Shown here: positions 56,401-64,000 of the stretch, piece by piece
Position numbering within the stretch: the first letter of the stretch is position 1
How the letters are laid out: the number at the start of each line of letters is the position of its first letter
Assembly (NCBI GenBank): GCA_951812925.1
Contig: OX638369.1
Span: 29,252,392 to 29,316,391, forward strand
Reading direction: 5' to 3'
DNA from: Calliopum simillimum
Lineage: Eukaryota; Arthropoda; Insecta; Diptera; Lauxaniidae
DNA length: 64,000 bases
Made by a program: the position numbers and the translations under genes
Notes under the pieces: generated by a model
What the model was told of the DNA's origin: nothing
The model's input: only the letters and a program-made list of their open reading frames with translations
Databases searched by the model: none

Positions 56401-58673
56401 TTATTTGAATATTTTTTTTACTCTTATAAAATTTCTGTAAATAAAATGTATAAATTATTTAGCTACTAAAAATTGATTATTACAATAATGCTGAAATTAT
56501 GCAAAAAAAAAGGTGATTTACATGGCGGCCACTTTTTAAATATAATTTTTCTGATAAAACAAATAAAGCTTAAGAAAATTGTCCTTGACTTGTTTTCGCC
56601 AAAACGCATCGGAACAGAAATAAATTGAAACAAAATATAAAAAGCACATCTGAGATATACAAAATTCAATGTTACTCATACGACATGTTAAACGCATGAA
56701 GTTTAAAGTCTTTTATACCTTTTTCTGGTAACTAACCCATTAACCTTTCTTCATTCTTTGAAAGAAAAGAAGCAAAAAGAATTTATTACCTCTCATTGCA
56801 TTTATTCATAACAAAACTTCAAAAAGATTTGACAAATAAGCAATTTCGACAAACAAATGGTGTTAATTTAATTTTTTCCAAATACTTTTTGAAAGATTAT
56901 TGCTAAAGTACTTGTTACACGTTTTACTCAACACATATAAGCCAATTACATTACAGTACCTACTGCAGAATAGTATGTAACTCATATAACTACAAAAGAA
57001 AAATTCAAAAAAAAAATATCCTTGAAAAACGTTGTTGGCAGAAAAGGAATGTACAAATTGAAAGATGTTGCAGAAAATGTCGATTGTTTTATGCTTCTGC
57101 GAATAAGAACGAATTATTACACACATGAGTCCATGTGCAGTCATGTTGAGAGAAATATTGAACAAAATTCAATGCAGGAAACAGGAAAAGGAACCAAAGA
57201 AGCACACTCCGAAAAGCTGTAGAAAAATTGTAACTTAGCGCTTTCACTAAAGCATACAGTGGAGCGAGTGTATGTTATACGCTTTAATCTCAACTCACAA
57301 TATCACCAAAAGGTTTAAAAATATTTCAGGTGTTTAACAAAGCAATAAATTTCACATATCGTTTAACATGGCGTATGAGTGATGTTTTATTATCATTTAT
57401 GATATGCAAAAAATAGCGTGCATTTGAAGAATTTAGTTTATTTAACTCAGTTCCGATATCATCTAAACTTTAAGTGTCAAAGGCGAGTTTGTTAGGCATA
57501 AAGTGCTTTATAAATTTTCCAATTTCAATGAAGGGCCGCTAAACAATGTGCGTGTTTTTCATATAAGAAGACACACCGTTTTTTTTTATTTTTGCTTATG
57601 TTTTGTTTTTTTTTTTTTTTGCAATTTCAACCTCTTCGTTAAAAAGGGTGAAAAAGTCAATTTCTTTTTACTTTTCTCTGTTGCACACAAATTGTGTGTG
57701 TATTATTCAATTCAGTTCAGTGTTTCTTTCGATTTAATGCAACGCAACGCAATTGAACGCAAAATCTTCAGCTTCAGTCGTCAACAACTCCTCTCGGCAT
57801 CATTGTCAATTTCAACTTCATTTCATTTCCTTGCTATTTGCACTCATGTAACACAACCATGAACCTGTACATTTTTCCTGATTTCTTTACTTTAATGCTT
57901 TTGTGCATTCATTCTACAGCGCAGCATATCCTTGCGGTAACTTTGCTACGTTTCTTTATAACTACTACGTATCTTCCTACATACTACACAATCCTGAAAC
58001 ATTTTACTTGAAGCTCAAATGAAAATCCTTGAAAATGCCATTCGACATAATAAACCAAGAAGAAAAAATAAAGGGAGCAAGAAAAATTGTAGTGGCAAAA
58101 GAAAAATATTTCCTAGTGTAATGTAAAAGAAAAAATATACCACTACTATCACATATAAGTATTGGGGGTACAACCAATAACAACAAAAACAACAATAACT
58201 ACCGCAATATGCAATTTACAATTTGCAGTTTACACAGGAAGGAATACTCTATACAGAGAGTCACAATACTTCAACGCAGGTAGAAAAACAGAAAAGAAAT
58301 TGCATTGGCAACACCAGTGTCAGCAGCAGTGGAAAAGATATATAAAAATCAATAGATCTTTAAGTGGAACAGATTTGAAATTGAAATTCACATTGAAGTC
58401 CAAACTTTGAAGCTGCATCGAGTGACTTTTCTAAACAAGTCTGTGCTTGGATTGCACTTGAATTTGTATTCTAAATTAATGAAAAATGATTGCTTATTTG
58501 ATATTTTAAGAAAATGCCAATTTGTCTTAGAGTTTAGAGCCTCAAAGTAAAGTGATTGCATATTTACTAACAGTTTCAAGTTTTGCTTTTTACTTTAGAA
58601 CAGACTTTTAGTAGGCCAAAAATTTTACAATATTTAGTAATTAATTTAAAAAATATTACATTAAAACTAAATA
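56400..58673 (+). other. Intronic DNA without a supported gene
   Basis: ORFs of up to 119 codons (57503-57862) are T-rich with no domain I recognise. Nothing else is seen. Confidence 0.5.
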
Positions 58674-60419
58674 CACTAGTTTACAAATGATTAAAATTTT
58701 TTTTCCCAGCGAATGCCGTTACTCATTTTATATGGAAAATGGGCTGCTGATTCCGAAAATTGCATTATTTTTTTTTTATTTCGTGTCGTTTTCGAGATAT
58801 CGGTCATTTTCGATTTTTGGACCAAAAAAAAAAGATAGTTCCACTTAAATACAAATATCTCAAAAACCAATGTTTGTATTCAAACAAATAATATGTCATA
58901 TTAAAGGTAATTAAATTACCTACAAATGATACTCACGTCACTTTTTGGCTGGTTTGTTAGTTTCGATGAAATAAATTGATTTCTGAAAAAAAGAGTATAT
59001 TTTTCCGAAAAAATTACAAAAATGTCTAAATCAACTGCAGATTTTTACAAGAAAAAAAAATTTTTAAAATCATTTTGTATTTTTATATCATAGTCTATAA
59101 ATTTGTTAGGCAAATAAAATACTATTTAAGAAAATCGATGGAAAAATGCAAAAGTTGTATACAATTCATTGATACGTTACCAAAATGCGTTTTTCCCTAT
59201 TTTTCCGTTTTTTTTGTAATAAACTGTTCGAAAATTTGAAACTTTTTGTAAAAGAAATTAGAAAATCCAAAAAATTCTTAAAGAAGGCATTAAAAGGAAA
59301 TACCCGTGTCTCGCCGTTTTTCTCTAGCACGTCAGATTTTTTTTTAATCGATTTTTGAAGTTTTTTAATCCACTGTACATGAAAAAACAGAAATAACGCA
59401 TTCTTGTGTTAAATCGATGAATTTAACTATATGATCCTTACATCTGAGGTGTATCATGTCTTCAGCAAACTTATGCAGGATACTACGCGGAATATTTTTG
59501 TAGACAGTTTTAACCCTCTCAAACCCCCACATGTAGGTCAAAATGGCCTTCATGTGGGGGTCAAAATGACCCACATGTGAGGGTTTTAGAGGGTTAAAAT
59601 TTTCTACAAAAATATTCCTCGCAGTATCCTGCATAAGTTTACTGAACGCATAATACACCTCAGATGTAAGGATCATATAGTTAAATTCATCGATTTAACA
59701 CAAGAATGCGTTATTTCTGTGTTTTCATGTACAGTGGATTAAAAAACTTAAAAAATCGATTAAAAAAAAATCTGACGTGCTAGAGAAAAACGGCGAGGCA
59801 CGGGTATTTCCTTTTAATGCCTTCTTTAAGAATTTTTTCGATTTTCTAATTTCTTTTACAAAAAAATTCAAACTTTCGAATAGTTTATTACAAAAAAACG
59901 GAAAAATAGGGAAAAACGCATTTTGGTAACTTATCAATGAATTGTATACAACTTTTGCATTTTTCCATCGATTTTCTTAAATAATATCTTATTTTCTTCA
60001 CAAATATATAGTCTCTGATACAAAAAAAAAATATTATAAAAAAGTTATGTCTTCTTGTATAAATTTGAAGTTGAATTTGATTTTTTCTTAATTTTTTCGA
60101 AAAAAAAAATTTTTTTTTTTAGAAATCAATTTATTTCACCGAAACTAACGAACCAACCAAAAAGTGATGTAGATATCATTTGTAGTAATTTAATAACCTT
60201 TAATATGACATATTATTTGTTTAAATACAAACATTGGTTTTTGATATATTTGTATTTTAATGGAACTATCTTTTTTTTTTGGTCCAAAAACCGAAAATTA
60301 CCGATATCTCGAAAACGACACGAAATAAAAAAAAAAAATGCGATTTTCGGAATCAGCAGCTCATTTTCCATATAAAATGAGTAACGGCATTCGCTGGGAA
60401 TTTTGGCTGTAAACTAGTG
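58674..60419. mobile_element. Giant foldback element H (1746 bp, near-complete hairpin)
   Basis: The ends are cactagtttaca...tgtaaactagtg with ATA on both sides. The arms of about 850 bp pair almost end to end: gaatgccgttactcatttta with taaaatgagtaacggcattc, gccgtttttctctagcacgt with acgtgctagagaaaaacggc, and ccttacatctgaggtgta with tacacctcagatgtaagg. The centre, about 59525-59590, holds 'cccacatgtaggtcaaaatg' subrepeats. ORFs on both strands are mirror images and not genes. Confidence 0.9.
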
Positions 60420-60544
60420 ATATCTATAAGGAAAAAACTGCTATGGTTTTGAAACTTGGCGTAGTTGTTTCTTAGACTAAATTAAATTTCAAAAATTGAC
60501 AAATTACTTTCTTTTCAATTTTAAAATATCCTTGTAGCAATCAA

Positions 60545-60650
60545 TTGTGCAAACTAGTGTACAATAAGTTGTGCAAACGATTGTACAAACAATAGTACAA
60601 TTGATTGTACAACCATTTGCACATCTGTTTGTGCAGTCGTTGTGTGTGTT
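60545..60650. repeat. 12-bp-type tandem repeat 'gttgtacaaacgatt'
   Basis: About eight variants of 'attgtacaa' and 'gtgcaaac' lie just beyond the 3' end of the reverse-strand LINE. They may be its tail repeat or a coincidental microsatellite. Confidence 0.55.
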
Positions 60651-60699
60651 GTTGTATGAGACTTCAATCTTTTACAAAATACATACAATCAATAAGACC

Positions 60700-61806
60700 T
60701 TAGGTAAGGTTAGGTTGCGAGGGCATCGTCTGCATATATGCCAGTCAACTTCCACTTAGACCATTCTGCTGGTCCATTGTGATCCCTCTTTAAATACGGT
60801 ACATAGTTCTAAGATACAATACAATTAATTTAATTCAGTATATTTTATACAGTTATCAATCTTGATGAAGCTTATTCATTGGTTGTTGGCTACTATTCGT
60901 GTTTTCTGTTCCCATTTTGATGCCTTGTTGTATTTCAGAATCTTAGCGGGGTCTATCTCCATAAGTTCTTGGATATCCTGAAAAAAGAAGGATCCATATA
61001 TTTTAAATCCTGTTTTTGCAAAAGCAGGGCACCGGCAAAGATAATGTTGATTATCTTCTCCCACGTCGCTGTTTCCACACCATCTACAAAGATCGTCAGT
61101 CTCAAACCCCATCTGTCTCAAGTGCTTGCATAACGTATTATGCCCTGTAACTACTGCTATAACTGACTTTAGATCACTCTTGCTGCACTTTAAAAGCAAT
61201 TTAGTAAGCCTTATTTAGGAGTGTTATAAATAGTTTTGGTCGTTTGATAATGGGTTGAGTTGCCCCATCTCCTCACCATCTCCAAAACCATTTTATCTGA
61301 AATTATCTTGCAATCGTGTGACATTGGTGGTTTAACGATACGATTAATATTCTCTGTAGGCAAGAATGAGCCCTTCCTAGCTAACTCATCTGCCTCTTCA
61401 TTTTCAAACCCAGCACAGTTCTAAATAGTGTTGTTCGTTAAGAACCTGAAGCTCTCTGCGACAATGGCTGACTACCTCAGATCTTATATTCCTATTTTGC
61501 AGAGCTTTAATGGCTGCTTGACTATCGATGTAAATGGTTATATCGGTAGGCGATATATCCCTCATCGAAATCAACCTTGCCACCTCTGCTATCGCAAGTA
61601 TTTCCTCCTTTAAATACTGAACAATTGTTCGATATTTTTACCGACTCTGAGTGATTAATTGGTTGACTGAAGATCCCGCAACCAGTTCCTATGTCCATTT
61701 TAGAACCATCCGTATAATCTTCTAAAGTGGTATCATTAAGGACATTCTTGATCTCCCATTGTTCAAGTGTGGAAATATTGGACTTTTATGCTTTTACTTA
61801 TATCTG
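60700..61806 (-). mobile_element. LINE 3' part: RNase H domain and C-terminal region (reverse strand)
   Basis: On the minus strand, 'YTDGSKMDIGTG' (about 61700) and, after a frame change, 'YIDSQAAIKALQNR' (about 61500) are the two acidic blocks of a retrotransposon RNase H. They continue into 'CSKSDLKSVIAVVTGHNTL', 'CRWCG' and 'DNQHYLCRCPAF' in a 107-codon frame ending at 60876. This order is typical of RNase-H-bearing non-LTR elements of the Loa/Jockey group (family knowledge). Frameshifts and stops show it is dead. The downstream 3' UTR extends to about 60700. Confidence 0.85.
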
Positions 61807-63277
61807 CAACACATTTGTTTTTTTCGGCCTTTCCCCGAAATTTCTTTAGTCCCCCGTGAACCCTCAAAATCGGATAAATTCAATAAAACTGTTCTAAAAT
61901 GCTTAAAAATGGAAAGTTATGCTATTCACGGGGTTCTCTAGATTGCTGAAACCAAATATGATGTTGGAAAATGAAAAACTCAAAATAGCGCCCGGAAAAC
62001 TGCGTACATACCCATTTTAAGCACCAAAAATGGGAAAAAATCGTTACAGGGGGTTTTAGCCTAGAAGTCTTGTTACATAGAATGAATTTATACGGTCGGT
62101 GTGGGATATTGTTTTTTATATAAAAAGTAAAGTTTACCAAAACTTTTTTTGTGTTTTTGATTTGTTTATTATTTAAGCAATAACAATAAAAAGTTAATAC
62201 AACTCAAAATTAAAAATATTTCTAACATTTTGCAAACCATTTTTTATAAACTAATTTGAGGTCGCTGACCACGAAAAACCCAATTATTTTTTTTTCCTTG
62301 TGGACGTTCCCGAGTTATTTGTTAATTTATATTTTCGAGGTTTTAGCTTCATATACATCAATATATTTCTATGACGCCAAGTTCGATCAATTTTATTTTT
62401 CCACGTTTACAAAGAGCGCTTCTAACAACTATACCAATAATTATGCTTCGAACAAAATTGACTGAGTTATAACAGGAAAAAGTTTGAAATTTCAAAAATT
62501 TTTGAAATTTTTCACATCAACTTCAAACGAAACATTTGGTTTTTGGCATATAATTTTTTTAATACTTGTTTTTTAGTAATTTTATTAAATGGCGCATATA
62601 ATTGCAAATATTTTAAGCCTATGTTGAGCAAAATCGAATGAAATTTCCAAAAGATATTAGGGTTTTAGTGCAATAAGGAAGATGTGAGAATTTTCGAATT
62701 GTTCGGCCTGAGTCAACCGATCCAATTTTTCAGCCTCCAGATAGAAAATATAAATTAACGAATAACTCGGGAACGTCCACGAGGAAAATAAAATAATTGG
62801 GTTTTTCGTGTTCAGCGACCTCAAATTAGTTTATAAAAAATGGTTTGCAAAATGTTAGAAATATTTTTAATTTTGAGTTGTATTAACTTTTTATTGTTAT
62901 TGCTTAAATAATAATCAAATCAAAAACACAAAAAAATTTTTGGTAAACTTTACTTTTTATAGTATAAAAAACAATATCCCACACCGACCGTATAAATTCA
63001 TTCTATGTAACAAGACTTCTAGGTTAAAACCCCCTGTAACGATTTTTTCCCATTTTTGGTGCTTAAAATGGGTATGTACGCAGTTTTCCGGGCGCTATTT
63101 TGAGTTTTTTCATTTTCCAACATCATATTTGGTTTCAGCAATCTAGAGAACCCCGTGAATAGCATAACTTTTAATTTTTAAGCATTTTAGAACAGTTTTA
63201 TTGAATTTATCCGATTTTTAGGGTTCACGGGGGACTAAAGAAATTTTGGGGAAAGGCCGGAAAAAACAAATGTGTTG
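61807..63277. mobile_element. Giant foldback element I (1.47 kb) inserted in the LINE
   Basis: Arms 61807-62337 and 62743-63277 are inverted copies: caacacatttg/caaatgtgttg at the ends, tcccccgtgaaccct/agggttcacggggga, gcgcccggaaaactgcgtac/gtacgcagttttccgggcgc, and gtggacgttcccgagtta/taactcgggaacgtccac. A unique loop of about 405 bp lies between. I see no clear target duplication. Mirror-image ORFs in the two arms are not genes. Confidence 0.9.
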
Positions 63278-64000
63278 GTTTTGTTCTAAATTTTATTGCG
63301 AACAAAATGAGCCCTGTCGGACCAAATTGGTGCATGTTCAACAAAATTAGAAATGAATACCTAATTTGCCCGCACTATTAATGTAATCTGTCTGACTTAT
63401 TTCTGGCAAAATGGTTGCGTGCCCATATTGAATTTATAGGTCTGATTTAATCCAACAGATGTTATGGCAGCCTTTTCTCTATTATAGAGATCTATTGGCA
63501 GGGCATTCAATATAACTTCCAAAGCTTTTGTTGGAGTAGTTCTCATAGCTCCAGTTATTCTTAAAAGGGTCAATTTTTATACTTCATCCAATTCCTTCAC
63601 ATTATTTTGTATTTCAAGGTATGGCCACCATATTATACTACCATATAACAGTATCGGTCTAATAATTGCCGTATATATCCAATGAATTAGCCACGGCTTA
63701 AGGACCCATTCTGACATGAGTAGAAAGCCGCATATGCATTCTTTATTCTTTTTTGACATTCAGTCTCCAATTTAGTTTCCTGTCTACTACAATTCCTAAA
63801 AATTTTGCATTATCTTTAAGCTTAAACACCTGTTCATTTACTTTTGGTAACTAGAAGATCGGGAATTTCCTTCTGTTGGTGAAAAGTACTAGTTCGGTTT
63901 TAGTTGGGTTAATATTTAACTCACAGTTGGTTACCCATTTTGTTAAGGTACGAAGCGCTGTCAATAAGACCTTTTAATCGATGGAAATAAGACTGACACC
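63278..64000 (-). mobile_element. LINE reverse-transcriptase C-terminal part (reverse strand, broken)
   Basis: The minus-strand frames contain 'NCELNINPTKTELVLFTNRR', 'DNAKFLGIVVD' and 'WLIHWIYTAIIRPILLYGSI' followed by 'IWWPYLE'. These are the classic end of a non-LTR reverse transcriptase and its downstream thumb region. It joins, across hairpin element I, to the RNase H part at 60700-61806. Several stops interrupt it. The 5' part is beyond the right edge. Confidence 0.85.

Noticed and set aside
59365..59676. 103-codon reverse-strand ORF and neighbours at 59725-60375
   Set aside because: They lie in the arms of the giant hairpin and mirror each other. No protein signature.
60700..60725. 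TTAGG-like telomere motif (ttaggtaaggttagg)
   Set aside because: Only two imperfect units, at the 3' end of a LINE. Flies do not use TTAGG telomeres, so this is coincidence or LINE UTR.

Overview
This is eukaryotic DNA from a higher fly. It is AT-rich and gene-poor, it carries introns with GT/AG borders, and it is packed with fly-type transposon remains and minisatellites. A tephritid or related acalyptrate is my best guess, from the style of the repeats only.

One host protein-coding gene runs left to right through most of the window and out of its right edge. Five coding exons can be joined with matching splice phases: 12530-13871, 16584-16682, 18320-18446, 18552-18648 and 50552-50684. They encode 599 residues: a long Gln/His/Ser-rich N-terminal region, one membrane helix, and the first part of a zinc membrane dipeptidase (M19, renal dipeptidase family) with the metal-binding His-x-Asp. 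The first and last exons lie outside. The intron after the fourth exon is about 31.9 kb. A tRNA-Thr(TGT) gene sits antisense in the next intron at 51494-51564.

The main discovery is at 38877-46818: a 7.94 kb element with inverted terminal repeats of about 400-440 bp, a 6-bp target duplication (tgcacg) and AGT...ACT ends. It holds a zinc-finger ORF, a 123-residue ORF, a broken adenovirus-type cysteine protease, a small reverse-strand ORF, and a 428-residue ORF of a family that recurs in insect Polintons. I found no DNA polymerase B, integrase, packaging ATPase or capsid gene. I read it as a non-autonomous, internally deleted Polinton/Maverick. It landed inside an older ~0.85-0.9 kb dispersed repeat, which also occurs at 20.25 kb and 35.25 kb.

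Layout: 1-12.5 kb is repeats and foldback elements upstream of the first visible exon. 12.5-18.65 kb holds four exons, a mariner transposase remnant and a minisatellite. 18.65-50.55 kb is the giant intron with minisatellites, foldbacks, the 0.85 kb repeat and the Polinton. 50.55 kb holds exon five. 50.7-64 kb is the next intron, with the tRNA, several foldbacks, a 'ttgccacc' satellite, a 1.75 kb near-perfect hairpin, and a reverse-strand LINE (RT and RNase H parts) split by a second large hairpin element.
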